Notes: a model not told the origin generated them from the sequence alone. A stretch of 64,000 bases of DNA from Marininema mesophilum (GCF_900106775.1 NZ_FNNQ01000006.1:1-64000), one strand, 5' to 3'. Shown: positions 43,187 through 52,330, counted from the stretch's first letter. Numbers and translations are program-made.

Positions 43187-44109
43187 ATGAGTGACATTAT
43201 CGTAGAAACATCTAACTTGACCAAAAAATATAAAGGTCATGCAGTGGTCAATCAGTTGAATATGAAAGTACGAAAAGGTGAAGTATTTGGGTTTTTAGGA
43301 CCTAATGGTGCAGGGAAGACAACGACGATTCGAATGTTGTTAGGCTTGATCCGTCCAACAGAAGGAGAAATAAAAGTTTTTAATAAGGATTTAACACAGG
43401 AAAGAATGTCGATTCTCACGAAAATAGGTTCACTTGTAGAGATGCCTTCATACTACGGACACCTTACTGGTTATGAAAATCTAGAAGTAGCCCGTCGCTT
43501 GCTGAGAGATCAAAATACACATCGTATTGGGGAAGTTCTGGATATGGTTCGATTAACCCATGCCAAGGATAAAAAGGTGAAAGAATACTCATTAGGTAGA
43601 AGCAACGACTTGGAATTGCGATTGCATTATTAAATAATCCTGAATTGCTTATTTTGGATGAACCAACTAATGGCTTAGACCCTGAGGGAATCCGAGAGAT
43701 CAGAGATATGATTCAAGAATTACCGAAAAAATATGAAATGACTGTTTTGATCTCTAGTCATCTACTACATGAAGTAGAGCAGACTGCTACGGATGTAGGC
43801 ATTATTCATCAAGGAAATCTCATTTTTCAAGATCATATCGATGTATTACGCAAGCAGAGCCAAGTACGTTTGTACATCTCAATCGATCAACCCGATGTTG
43901 CAACAGAGTTTCTTCGAGGACAAGGAATTGAAGTAACTAGAGAAATACAGGATGAGTGTTTGTACTTACCAGACCCGACCCCAGTAGTAGCAGGGAATAT
44001 GAACCGATTATTAGTAGAAAAAGGATTCCAAGTTTATCGATTGGAAGAAAGAAAACCGTCATTGGAGGACATCTTCTTAGAACTTACAAAAGAGGAGGGA
44101 AAATTGTAA
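43187..44109 (+). pseudogene. ABC transporter ATPase, single-base frameshift
   Basis: The region encodes a complete LanF/BcrA-like ATPase in two frames. Frame 1 has Walker A GPNGAGKTTTIRM and ends in the signature region (KEYSLGRSNDLELRLHY); frame 2 supplies Walker B LLILDEPTNGLDPEG, the H-loop SSHLLHE and the C-terminal domain. Restoring one T near 43598 (GGTAG to GGTATG) gives SLGMKQRLGIAIALLNN, the expected sequence. ATG follows GAGGTG. Its permease genes appear intact. Confidence 0.88.
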
Positions 44110-44885
44110 TGGACTCCATTTTATCATCTGATCTCATTAAAATGCGACGTGCTTGGTTTTGGCGGCTTGTCATTTTGTTCCCTCTTTTCATAATAACGTT
44201 AGAGCTAGGTCTTATGCTCATGAACTGGGATCAAGTGCAATCCGAATTAGCGCATGGGAAAGGCTATATGATCTGGAGCTCCATGTGGACGATTACATAC
44301 TATAGTGATTTTGTGGGGATCCACTTACTGGTTACTTTATTAGCCACAATTCTAGCAAATATGGAACATCAAGCCCGTACGTGGAAGTTGATCTTATCTA
44401 TGCCGGTCTCACGTGTACAATTATACTTGACCAAATGTTTTTGGCTAATTGTAGGTGTTCTTACCTCTAGAATTCTATTAATGCTTGCATATGTAATTAT
44501 AGGTATTGCTATGGGAGCACAGGATTCATTAAATTGGAATCGATTATTTTCCTTTACAGTTTTTCCTGTGTTGGCAGCATTTGCTTTAATGGGAGTTCAA
44601 CTATGGCTATCGATGGTGATGAAGAACCAAGCCGTCTCAATCGTTGCAGGGGGAATAGGGGCAATTATCGGGATCTATGGGCTTAACCTCTCAGGTGGTC
44701 TAGAGTATAATCCTTGGTCTCTACCATTTCATATTCTTTTTAATGGGTTGAATATGATGACCGAACCATCTTATATCACGATGGATCCAACGCTAGAGTG
44801 GAATTGGGTTTTCATTAGTATAGGAATGAGTGTGGTGTTGTTTGTAGCAGGAGCCTTTCACTTGGCTAATAAAGAGGTAGATTAA
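44109..44885 (+). CDS. ABC-2-type permease A (LanE/LanG-like)
   Basis: The 258-residue membrane protein has six hydrophobic segments and begins MDSILSSDLIKMRRAWFWRL, typical of ABC2 permeases of lantibiotic-immunity/bacitracin exporters. GGAGGG is 9 bases upstream, and the ATG overlaps the ATPase stop by 1 base. It would pair with the frameshifted ATPase. Confidence 0.82.
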   Translation: MDSILSSDLIKMRRAWFWRLVILFPLFIITLELGLMLMNWDQVQSELAHGKGYMIWSSMWTITYYSDFVGIHLLVTLLATILANMEHQARTWKLILSMPVSRVQLYLTKCFWLIVGVLTSRILLMLAYVIIGIAMGAQDSLNWNRLFSFTVFPVLAAFALMGVQLWLSMVMKNQAVSIVAGGIGAIIGIYGLNLSGGLEYNPWSLPFHILFNGLNMMTEPSYITMDPTLEWNWVFISIGMSVVLFVAGAFHLANKEVD

Positions 44886-44899
44886 GAAGGAGGATTTCG

Positions 44900-45640
44900 A
44901 TGTTCCGGGATATATTTATTGTAGATTGGATTAAGATTCGGAGATCTGTTGTTTGGTGGATCATGATATCGGTTCCAATCTTCATCTCGATGATTGGGAT
45001 TAATAATTATATGAGTCATCTAGATGTATTTAAGAAAGAGGGCATGCTTGGATGGATGGGAGCTTGGACTCAGGTTGAATTTCTATACGGCATGATGTTA
45101 CTTCCTGTGATGATTAGCGTCTATGTATGCTTACTTTGTCGCTTTGAATATTTAAGCGGTGGATGGAAGCAGATGTTTTCTTACCCGATCTCGTGGACAG
45201 ATATCTACGTATCGAAGCTGTTATGGTCTATGATTTTGATTGTTTTAACTAATGTGGCTATGTTAGTTGTATTTTTACTGCTTGGTATAATGTGGGGAGT
45301 ACAAGGGGAAATTCCGTGGTTAACCTTTTTGACGATGATGATCAATGGGTGGATTGCAACCGTTCCATTGATTGCTATTCAGCTATGGATTTCTACTCAA
45401 TGGGATAATTTCTCGATTCCTATCATTTTAAACTTCATTTTTGTCATCCCAAATATCTTTATCTCTAATACGAAAATTGGAGCATTCTTCCCTTGGTCAC
45501 AACCTGTATATGCGATGACACCTGTTGATCGTCTCGAGTATGTTCAGCCACTTTCTTACTTTTATGTCGCTTTGCTTGTTACCTTTCTTATCTTTTTCCT
45601 AGGCGGACTGTGGAAGTTTAAACGATCCGAGATTAGATAA
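44900..45640 (+). CDS. ABC-2-type permease B (LanE/LanG-like)
   Basis: The 246-residue, six-segment membrane protein starts MFRDIFIVDWIKIRRSVVWW and ends with FFLGGLWKFKRSEIR. It is related to permease A, and its C-terminus matches the fragment at 46338-46532. AAGGAGG precedes the ATG. Export of, or protection from, a cell-surface-active peptide is likely. Confidence 0.82.
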   Translation: MFRDIFIVDWIKIRRSVVWWIMISVPIFISMIGINNYMSHLDVFKKEGMLGWMGAWTQVEFLYGMMLLPVMISVYVCLLCRFEYLSGGWKQMFSYPISWTDIYVSKLLWSMILIVLTNVAMLVVFLLLGIMWGVQGEIPWLTFLTMMINGWIATVPLIAIQLWISTQWDNFSIPIILNFIFVIPNIFISNTKIGAFFPWSQPVYAMTPVDRLEYVQPLSYFYVALLVTFLIFFLGGLWKFKRSEIR

Positions 45641-45658
45641 TTGATAAAGGAGAGTTCG

Positions 45659-46285
45659 ATGACTAATTTACAAGTTAACTCAAAAGTTTCGTGGAGTAAG
45701 ATTATTGTTTCTCCGAGTTCGGAATTAGAGAAGATTGTACATACGAAAAAAATTATATTGCCATTTCTGTTAATCACTCTGCTCCAAGTAGTCATTTTCT
45801 TTGGTATTGGTTATATCGATCCTGGAACCTTAGAGAAAATGAAGTTTGGAATATTTGAGCCTCTAAATGCGGGAATGGTCTTTGGAGCTTATGGTCTGGT
45901 CAACGTACCAATGACTTTGCTATTCTCTGCGTTGTTTCAAAAGCTTATCGCTTATTTTGTAAAGGAAAGACTTTCTTTTAAGAAGTTGTTTGTCTTAAAT
46001 GTGTATCTGTGGAGTGTCATCCTCTTAAAATATGTGTTTATCTTTGTATCGATTGCTTTCTTGCAAGGAGATTTTGCTTCACCGATGACTAGTTTGGCTT
46101 TCTATACAGATCTAGAACCAGCCAAGGAGAGGTTATTGACAGCGATCGAACTATTTAGTCTCTGGCATTTTGTATTGATTGCCATTGGAATTCATAAAAT
46201 GTTTGGGGTTCCAAGAAAAAAAGCATTCATTATTGCAATGGAAGCTTATTTTGCTGAGATTGCGATTGTACTACTTGTTGGCTAA
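45659..46285 (+). CDS. YIP1-like multi-pass membrane protein
   Basis: The 208-residue protein starts after AAAGGAG and has a cytoplasmic N-terminus (ISPSSELEKIVHTKK-like stretch) followed by five hydrophobic segments (ILPFLLITLLQVVIFFGIGY, FALLVG-like end). It resembles YIP1-family proteins next to ABC exporters. Its role in the transporter is unknown; it is co-transcribed with the permeases. Confidence 0.65.
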   Translation: MTNLQVNSKVSWSKIIVSPSSELEKIVHTKKIILPFLLITLLQVVIFFGIGYIDPGTLEKMKFGIFEPLNAGMVFGAYGLVNVPMTLLFSALFQKLIAYFVKERLSFKKLFVLNVYLWSVILLKYVFIFVSIAFLQGDFASPMTSLAFYTDLEPAKERLLTAIELFSLWHFVLIAIGIHKMFGVPRKKAFIIAMEAYFAEIAIVLLVG

Positions 46286-46337
46286 TCCTAAGAAGGATCT
46301 AGAATCATAATCTCACAAAGACGCCCTAAATCAATAA

Positions 46338-46532
46338 GTGAACTTTGCATTTAATTCCGAACAATTCGGTCCCTGGTATCCCTGGGCACAACCTGCTTTG
46401 GCCATGTATTCCCTGGAACAGGGGATGTTTCAGGTAGATTCTACCCAATTGATGGTGGTTATCATCGGCGGATTTCTTCTCTTTTTTATCGGAGGCTGGA
46501 TGCACTTTAAACATCGTGATACAGTGGGTTGA
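46338..46532 (+). pseudogene. ABC-2 permease C-terminal remnant
   Basis: The 64-residue frame (PWYPWAQPALAMYSLEQGMF, then FLLFFIGGWMHFKHRDTVG) matches the last quarter of permease B (FFPWSQPVYAMTPVDRLEYV, FLIFFLGGLWKFKRSEIR). The rest of the gene is missing and there is no ribosome binding site. It is a leftover of an older permease, ended 50 bases before the tnpB transposon. Confidence 0.75.
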
Positions 46533-46582
46533 TGTGTATGATGATTGAATCAATGCCGATGATGGTTTGTTAACATACTTTC

Positions 46583-46700
46583 TTTGACAATCCCATGCCT
46601 GAAAGGCAGGGGATTCTTGGGAGCTCCCATCTACTGATGAGATCCTATCCAAGCTTAGACGGTCTGCCCGACCGCAAAAACGCGAAGGCCTTCTTGCAAG
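46583..46700 (-). ncRNA. Predicted TnpB guide-scaffold RNA (reRNA/omega RNA) region
   Basis: TnpB elements make a scaffold RNA from the tnpB 3' end through the right end, with the guide taken from flanking host DNA. The conserved AAGCTTGG, TCAGTAGA, CCCAAGAATCCC and terminal hairpin (CCCxTGCCT/AGGCATGGG) lie here and are shared with the first copy. The boundaries are inferred. Confidence 0.45.
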
Positions 46701-47788
46701 ATGTTTTTGGATGCATTGATGTCACGGTCATGATGGGAACCACATCTGGGACATGTCCAAGCCCGAAGATTGAGGTTTTTGACATCTTGGTTGCGATAGC
46801 CACAGGAAGAGCATAGCTGGCTGGAAGGGAACTGTTTCCCGATTTTCACCACGTTTCTTCCGTGCCAGGTCGCCTTATAGCTAAGCATGGCGACAAACTC
46901 TGACCATGAGGCATTTGTGATGGATTTGTTGGCTAGCTTGTGATTCTTCACCGTGTTTTTTACACAGAGGTCTTCGATGCAGATCGTTTGGTTTTCACGA
47001 ATCAGCTTGGAAGACAGTTTATGGAGGAAGTCATGGCGAGCGTTTACGATCTTCTCATGGAGACGGGCAACCTTGATCCGTGCTTTGTGCCAATTGGAAC
47101 CGCCTTGGGTTCGTCGGCTCATGATCCGCTGTGCTTTCGCTACCTTCTTTTCGTACTGCCGGAAGTACCGGGATGGTTTTATTTTCGTTCCATCGGTCAG
47201 AATCGCAAAGTTCTTTAACCCGAGATCGACACCGACGGCTTTTTCTTTATCTACGGGCACATAGGGACATTGATGGATCTCGCACAAGACCGATACAAAA
47301 TACTTGCCCACGGGATTGCGCCTGACAGTTGCGGAAAGAATCCGCCCTTCTACTTCACGGGATTTTGCAACCTTCACCCATCCGAGTTTCGGAAGTTTGA
47401 TCCGATTGGCTACCACCTCGATCGTGGGTCTCCCCTTTTTCGGATGGTTACACTGACTGGTGTAGGATTGGTCACGGTTTCGCTTGCTTTTGAAGCGAGG
47501 ACGGTTATTCTGCTTTTTGAAGAAGCGTGAAAACGAATCCGTTAGGTGTTTCAAGGTGTTCTGTAGCGAAGTAGAATCGACTTCTTGTAACCACTCCATC
47601 TCTTTTTTTAGGTGGGTTAACTGGGAGGAACACGCACTATAGGTAAGGCCTTTTCCCGTACTGTCATAGGCTTCATTCCACCTCGCTAAGAATTGGTTAA
47701 AAACAAATCGGCTACATCCAATGGATTTGTTTATGAGAATCGCTTGTTCCTCCGTTGGATACAAACGAAATTTAAACGCTTTGTGCAT
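46655..47788 (-). CDS. tnpB: TnpB RNA-guided nuclease, complete
   Basis: The 377-residue protein has an N-terminal HTH (KAFKFRLYPTEEQAILINKS), RuvC residues D188 (VGVDLGLKNFAILTDG), E272 (TICIEDL) and D356 (HDRDINASKN), and a zinc finger CSSCG...CPRCG (C326 to C349). All catalytic residues are intact, so an active RNA-guided nuclease is plausible. ATG follows AAAGGAGGTG. No tnpA accompanies it. Confidence 0.95.
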   Translation of the reverse strand: MHKAFKFRLYPTEEQAILINKSIGCSRFVFNQFLARWNEAYDSTGKGLTYSACSSQLTHLKKEMEWLQEVDSTSLQNTLKHLTDSFSRFFKKQNNRPRFKSKRNRDQSYTSQCNHPKKGRPTIEVVANRIKLPKLGWVKVAKSREVEGRILSATVRRNPVGKYFVSVLCEIHQCPYVPVDKEKAVGVDLGLKNFAILTDGTKIKPSRYFRQYEKKVAKAQRIMSRRTQGGSNWHKARIKVARLHEKIVNARHDFLHKLSSKLIRENQTICIEDLCVKNTVKNHKLANKSITNASWSEFVAMLSYKATWHGRNVVKIGKQFPSSQLCSSCGYRNQDVKNLNLRAWTCPRCGSHHDRDINASKNILQEGLRVFAVGQTV

Positions 47789-48161
47789 GGGTTGGGTTCA
47801 CCTCCTTTATATCCAATTATATGCGATAATGGCAAAACTTACGAAAGGGAAATGAGCCCCTCCCTCGTCTGACGCTCACTTTCATCCCAGCCCTGAAGGG
47901 CTAGGTTTTCTCGTTCACAATCTATAAAGTAAAGGGGGATTTTCCATAAAAAAGAAACATAGTGTTATGGTGAAGGTTATAGCATGAAGGAAATGTCGTA
48001 TCGTGACAATTTTTGCGTAGAAAAAAGGAACCGAGTGGGTAAAAAGAGAATGAGATGTATTGGTGAAGGGTCCTGTTTACAGATGGGGGTTCAGGGTATA
48101 CCATCACTATAGGTACTAAAAAAATTCGTACCACGAATAGACTTGTCAAAGGGGGGCATTA

Positions 48162-48401
48162 TTGTTGGCCTTCGTTATTACTTCAACCTGTAAAGATGAA
48201 TTAGCTGCCGAATGCGTGGAAGTATGTCCAGTCGATTGTATTCATGGCGATGAAGTCATGTATTACATCGATCCTGATACCTGTATCGAGTGTGGAGCGT
48301 GTGAACCGGTTTGTCCGGTAGAAGCGATCTACGAGGAAGACATGGTGCCAGAGGAAGAAAAGCAGTACATTGAAATCAATGCCAACTTTTTTAAGGAATG
48401 A
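48162..48401 (+). CDS. Ferredoxin with two Fe-S centres
   Basis: The 79-residue protein has two cysteine groups: STCKDELAAECVEVCPVDCI and CIECGACEPVCPVEAI, the pattern of 7Fe or 8Fe ferredoxins of Bacillales, and ends INANFFKE. It carries electrons to unknown partners. The TTG start follows AGGGGGG. A GGTAC N11 GTACC repeat lies 30 bases upstream. Confidence 0.92.
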   Translation: MLAFVITSTCKDELAAECVEVCPVDCIHGDEVMYYIDPDTCIECGACEPVCPVEAIYEEDMVPEEEKQYIEINANFFKE

Positions 48402-48404
48402 GGG

Positions 48405-48432
48405 AACGGGCGCAGATAGCGCCCGTTTCGTT
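48405..48432 (+). terminator. Terminator of ferredoxin gene
   Basis: GAACGGGCGC and GCGCCCGTTTC form a 9 to 10-bp GC-rich stem right after the stop; the T tract is short. Confidence 0.6.
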
Positions 48433-48486
48433 ATAATAGAGGTGCGTTTTATTTTCGATTGTTCACAAAAAAATGAGCAAGAACCC

Positions 48487-48517
48487 TTGACGTCTGAGTG
48501 CATCAGATAAATAATAA
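48487..48517 (+). promoter_or_regulatory. Candidate promoter of the fadN leader
   Basis: TTGACG at 48487-48492, then 17 to 19 bases to AATAAT/TAATAA at 48510-48517. It lies upstream of the leader hairpins. Confidence 0.45.
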
Positions 48518-48520
48518 TAT

Positions 48521-48627
48521 GTGAACGGGTAAAACCGTCTCCAAGGAATTGGAGAGAATTGGAGCACCTCCCTGTGTTGCGGCAAAGTGAAAAGCGTTGC
48601 CTAAAGAAAGCAGGAGGATTTTTTTTC
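48521..48627 (+). promoter_or_regulatory. Structured leader with terminator ahead of fadN
   Basis: ACGG/CCGT (48525-48538), then CTCCAA-GGAA-TTGGAG (48539-48554, a GNRA-type loop), then ACCTCCCTG at 48566-48574 pairing with CAGGAGG at 48611-48617 with an inner GGCAA/TTGCC stem, followed by TTTTTTTT. A nested terminator of this kind between promoter and operon implies attenuation. I do not recognise a known riboswitch class. Confidence 0.5.
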
Positions 48628-48637
48628 ACCTACTAAA

Positions 48638-48655
48638 TGAATGACCATTCATTCA
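48638..48655 (+). promoter_or_regulatory. FadR operator
   Basis: TGAATGACCATTCATTCA matches the Bacillus FadR box TGAATGAMTANTCATTCA at all but one position. FadR (TetR family) represses fatty-acid degradation genes until long-chain acyl-CoA is present. It sits between the leader terminator and fadN. Confidence 0.85.
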
Positions 48656-48696
48656 TGTGATTGTCCCTGCGGATTATCGGAGAGGAGGAAGGACCT

Positions 48697-51102
48697 TTGG
48701 CGAGAATCAAACATGTTGCTGTGATCGGTGCTGGGGTGATGGGGGCTGCAATTGCAGGCCACCTAGCTAACGCAGGTATCCGCACATTGCTTCTGGATAT
48801 CGTTCCGAGGGAACTGAACGATAAGGAACAGGCGAAGGGCCTTACCCTGGAGGATAAAGCGGTGCGTAATCGCTTAGCCCAAACGGGGAAAGACCGTCTC
48901 TTAAAAGAGAAGCCGGCTCCACTGTTTCATAAGAGTATCGTTGAGCGAATCGAGGTTGGAAATCTGGAGGACGATCTGGATCGCCTAGGGAAAGTGGACT
49001 GGGTGATCGAGGCAGTTGTTGAAAATCTCAAGATTAAACAAGATCTCTTCAGTCGGATAGAATCCATTTGGAAACCAGGTATGATCGTGAGTTCTAACAC
49101 ATCGGGGATCTCCATCAATGATATGGTGGAAGGTTGCTCTACTGAGTTCCGTTCTCACTTCCTGGGTACGCATTTCTTTAACCCACCCCGTTATATGAAA
49201 TTGCTTGAGCTGATCCCAACGAAGGATACAGATCATGCAATTGTAGATGAAATGAAAGCGTTTGCTGAGGATCGGCTAGGCAAAGGGGTTGTCCTAGCGA
49301 AGGATACACCCAACTTTATCGCGAACCGCATCGGTGTATATGGCCTTGCTGTTACCTTCCAAAAAATGCTGGATGAAAAACTAGCTCCTGACGAGGTAGA
49401 TACCGTAACCGGGCGGGCCATGGGTCGTCCAAAGAGTGCGACCTTCCGCACCTTGGATCTTGTTGGTCTCGATACCTTCATCCATGTGTACAACAACGTT
49501 CGTGAGAATGTGAAGGATGAAGAAGAGAAGAAAACCTTCGAAGTACCAGCATTACTTCAAGAGATGGTGGACAATGGTTGGTATGGCGCGAAAAGTGGTC
49601 AAGGTTTCTTCAAGAAAGTCAAAGGGGAGAAGGGCAAAAAGGAAATTCATGTTCTTGACCCCGAGACAAAGGAATATCGGCCAAGAAGAAAGTTGAAAGC
49701 GGATTCTTTGGAAATGTCCAAACGGGCAAAAACCACGAAGGAACAGTTTCGTGCTCTCGTCTATGCTGATGATGCTGCGGGTCGTTTAGCTTGGTACATC
49801 ACCAAGAAAGTACTTCTATATTCCGCAGCTCGCATCCCAGAAATCGCTGATGATATTGAAAGCGTAGACAAAGCGATGCGCTGGGGATTCAACTGGGATC
49901 TTGGTCCTTTCCAAGTATGGGATGAGATCGGGGTTGAAAAATCCGTTGCTCGTATGAGAGAAGAAGGAGAGACAATTCCATCCATCGTGGAAGAACTCCT
50001 TGCTTCGGGTGCTACCTCCTTCTATGAGAAGACTCCAGAAAGCGTCAAAGCATTCCATCTTGGGGGAAAATTCAAAGAGGTAGAAGCCGATGAGCGTGAA
50101 ATCAACCTTGATCGTTTAAAAGAACAAGGGAAGACGGTGAAATCGAACCGCGGTGCAAGTTTGGTAGATATCGGTGACGATGTACTTTGCCTCGAGTTCC
50201 ATTCTCCGAAAAATGCTATCGCAGCAGACATTATCCAGATGATCAACTACGGTGTGAAGGAAACCGAAAAAAACTGGCGTGGCCTAGTTATCGGGAATCA
50301 AGGAGAAACCTTCTGTGTAGGTGCCAACCTGATGTTGATGCTCATGGAAGCGCAAGATCACAACTGGCCAGAGCTTGACCTGATGGTCCGTCAGTTTCAA
50401 AAAACCATGGGCTCGCTGCGTTACCTCAACAAACCTGTAGTAGCTGCTCCCTTCAAGATGGCTCTAGGTGGCGGTGTAGAGGTTTCTCTGCCAGCAGACC
50501 GCATCCAAGCATCCGCTGAGACTTACATGGGTCTAGTGGAACCGGGTGTCGGCCTCATTCCTGGTGGTGGTGGTAACAAAGAGATGCTTCTCCGCTGGAC
50601 CGAAGATGTGGATCCGAAGGATGAGATCGGCCGCCAGAATCGTGTTAATAAAGTATTTGAAACCATTGCAATGGCCAAAGTTTCCACAAGTGCCGTTGAA
50701 GCGAAGGGCTATCGATTCCTACGCGAAGGTGTCGATGGTATCAGCATGAACGAAGATCACCTCTTGTATGATGCGAAGCAACAAGTGCTCAGCCTCTCTG
50801 CAACAGGTTACCGTGCTCCTGATAAGAAGAAGATCGCAGTGGTTGGGGAAACAGGTTTCAACACTTTGAAACTAGGTGCCTACAATCTTCTCCAATCCGG
50901 TTATATCAGTGAACATGACTTCAAGATTGCTACCAAATTGGCCTTTGTTCTCTCTGGTGGTAATCTGCCGGAGGGTACGCTGGTGGATGAGCAATACCTC
51001 CTCGACATCGAGCGGGAAGCGTTCCTTAGCCTTGTAGCTGAGCCGAAAACCCAACAACGGATGCAATATATGCTCATTAACAATAAACCTCTACGCAACT
51101 AA
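48697..51102 (+). CDS. fadN: 3-hydroxyacyl-CoA dehydrogenase/enoyl-CoA hydratase
   Basis: The 801-residue bifunctional enzyme catalyses the middle steps of fatty-acid beta-oxidation. The N-terminal NAD-binding domain has HVAVIGAGVMGAAIAGHLA; the two 3-hydroxyacyl-CoA dehydrogenase C-terminal domains follow, and the last third is a crotonase domain (FHSPKNAIAADIIQMINYG, FCVGANL, KMALGGGVEVSLPAD). TTG at 48697 follows GAGAGGAGG; the TTG at 48661 has no site. Confidence 0.95.
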   Translation: MARIKHVAVIGAGVMGAAIAGHLANAGIRTLLLDIVPRELNDKEQAKGLTLEDKAVRNRLAQTGKDRLLKEKPAPLFHKSIVERIEVGNLEDDLDRLGKVDWVIEAVVENLKIKQDLFSRIESIWKPGMIVSSNTSGISINDMVEGCSTEFRSHFLGTHFFNPPRYMKLLELIPTKDTDHAIVDEMKAFAEDRLGKGVVLAKDTPNFIANRIGVYGLAVTFQKMLDEKLAPDEVDTVTGRAMGRPKSATFRTLDLVGLDTFIHVYNNVRENVKDEEEKKTFEVPALLQEMVDNGWYGAKSGQGFFKKVKGEKGKKEIHVLDPETKEYRPRRKLKADSLEMSKRAKTTKEQFRALVYADDAAGRLAWYITKKVLLYSAARIPEIADDIESVDKAMRWGFNWDLGPFQVWDEIGVEKSVARMREEGETIPSIVEELLASGATSFYEKTPESVKAFHLGGKFKEVEADEREINLDRLKEQGKTVKSNRGASLVDIGDDVLCLEFHSPKNAIAADIIQMINYGVKETEKNWRGLVIGNQGETFCVGANLMLMLMEAQDHNWPELDLMVRQFQKTMGSLRYLNKPVVAAPFKMALGGGVEVSLPADRIQASAETYMGLVEPGVGLIPGGGGNKEMLLRWTEDVDPKDEIGRQNRVNKVFETIAMAKVSTSAVEAKGYRFLREGVDGISMNEDHLLYDAKQQVLSLSATGYRAPDKKKIAVVGETGFNTLKLGAYNLLQSGYISEHDFKIATKLAFVLSGGNLPEGTLVDEQYLLDIEREAFLSLVAEPKTQQRMQYMLINNKPLRN

Positions 51103-51148
51103 TCGGTGCGTAATATTTTCATAACGAACACTGAAGGAGGAGAGGAAC

Positions 51149-52330
51149 ATGCGCGAAGCAGTCATCGTCGCCGCCGCACGTACTGCAGTTGGGAAAGCTC
51201 CTCGCGGTACGCTGAAGGACACTCGCCCCGACGATCTGGGTGCCGCCGTCATCGAGGACTTGATGAGGCGTGCCCCCCAGCTGGACCCCAAGGAGATTGA
51301 AGATGTTATCTTGGGCTGTTCCTTCCCGGAAGGGGAGCAGGGGATGAACCTCGCCCGCGTTGTTGCTGTCCGTGCAGGACTACCTAACACCGCGGCAGGT
51401 CTTACCGTCAACCGTTTCTGTTCTTCTGGCCTACAGTCCATCGCCATCGCTGCTGAGAAAATCATGTGTGGATTTGCTGATGTCGTCATCGCTGGTGGCG
51501 TGGAAAGTATGAGTCAAGTCCCAATGGGTGGGTATAAGCCCGCTCCTAACCCATGGTTGATGGACAATGCCCCCGAGGTATATATGTCCATGGGTCACAC
51601 CGCGGAGGAAGTAGCTAAGCGTTACGAAGTATCCCGGGAAGATCAAGATGCTTTTGCCCTACGAAGTCACCAGCGTGCACTGAAGGCGATTGAGGAAGGC
51701 AAGTTTAAGGATGAAATCGTGCCGATTAAAGTGAAAAAGCGCTATGTGGACGAGAAGGGCAAATTTAAAGAAGAAGAATTCATCTTTGATACCGACGAAG
51801 GTCCACGAAAAGGGGGCTCCATGGAGACGCTGGCGAAGCTGAAACCAGCATTCCGTGTGGGTGGCTCTGTAACTGCAGGGAACTCCTCGCAGACAAGTGA
51901 TGGTGCCGCTGGTGTCATCGTCATGTCTCGTGAGAAGGCTGATGAGCTCGGTATTAAGCCGATTGCGATCTTCCGTTCCTTCTGTGTAGGTGGAGTTGAT
52001 CCTGATGTAATGGGGATCGGCCCAATCGTTGCGATCCCGAAAGCCCTTGAGAAGGCAGGCATCACATTGGATCAAATCGACTTGATCGAACTGAACGAAG
52101 CCTTTGCTTCCCAAGCCATCCAAGTTTCCCGCCACCTGGGTCTGAACCAAGATATCGTCAACGTAAATGGTGGTGCTGTCGCTCTCGGCCACCCGCTAGG
52201 TTGCTCTGGTGCGAAGCTGACGGTAACTCTCTTGAACGAATTGAAACGCCGCAATGGAAAATATGGTCTCGTTTCGATGTGTATCGGTGGCGGTATGGGT
52301 GCCGCTGGCGTCATTGAAATGGTCTCTTAA
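51149..52330 (+). CDS. fadA: Acetyl-CoA C-acyltransferase (thiolase)
   Basis: The 393-residue thiolase releases acetyl-CoA in the last beta-oxidation step. It has the acyl-enzyme Cys in NRFCSSGLQSIAI, the GGVESMSQVPMGG loop, NGGAVALGHPLGCSGAK and the second Cys in SMCIGGGMG. ATG follows AAGGAGGAGAGG. It is the second gene of fadNAE. Confidence 0.96.
   Translation: MREAVIVAAARTAVGKAPRGTLKDTRPDDLGAAVIEDLMRRAPQLDPKEIEDVILGCSFPEGEQGMNLARVVAVRAGLPNTAAGLTVNRFCSSGLQSIAIAAEKIMCGFADVVIAGGVESMSQVPMGGYKPAPNPWLMDNAPEVYMSMGHTAEEVAKRYEVSREDQDAFALRSHQRALKAIEEGKFKDEIVPIKVKKRYVDEKGKFKEEEFIFDTDEGPRKGGSMETLAKLKPAFRVGGSVTAGNSSQTSDGAAGVIVMSREKADELGIKPIAIFRSFCVGGVDPDVMGIGPIVAIPKALEKAGITLDQIDLIELNEAFASQAIQVSRHLGLNQDIVNVNGGAVALGHPLGCSGAKLTVTLLNELKRRNGKYGLVSMCIGGGMGAAGVIEMVS

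Larger units (their letters stand above)
46583..47921 (-). mobile_element. IS200/IS605-type element carrying only tnpB
   Basis: The left end near 47921 has the subterminal hairpin AGCCCTgaAGGGCT (47889-47902); the right end near 46583 finishes with GGGATTGTCAA as in the copy at 1-224. No tnpA transposase (Y1) is present, so it needs tnpA in trans. Ends were set by comparison of the two copies and are approximate at the left. Confidence 0.8.

Noticed and set aside
43956..44108. Upstream extension of permease A
   Set aside because: It is an alternative frame inside the ATPase C-terminal region; the ATG at 44109 has GGAGGG and starts the family homology.
47984..48112. 42-codon frame upstream of ferredoxin
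   Set aside because: The only ribosome binding signal is AAGG, the product has no recognisable feature and the frame is not supported by context.
48112..48135. GGTAC N11 GTACC inverted repeat before the ferredoxin gene as an operator
   Set aside because: Five-base arms with a long gap occur by chance; no second copy or matching promoter was seen.
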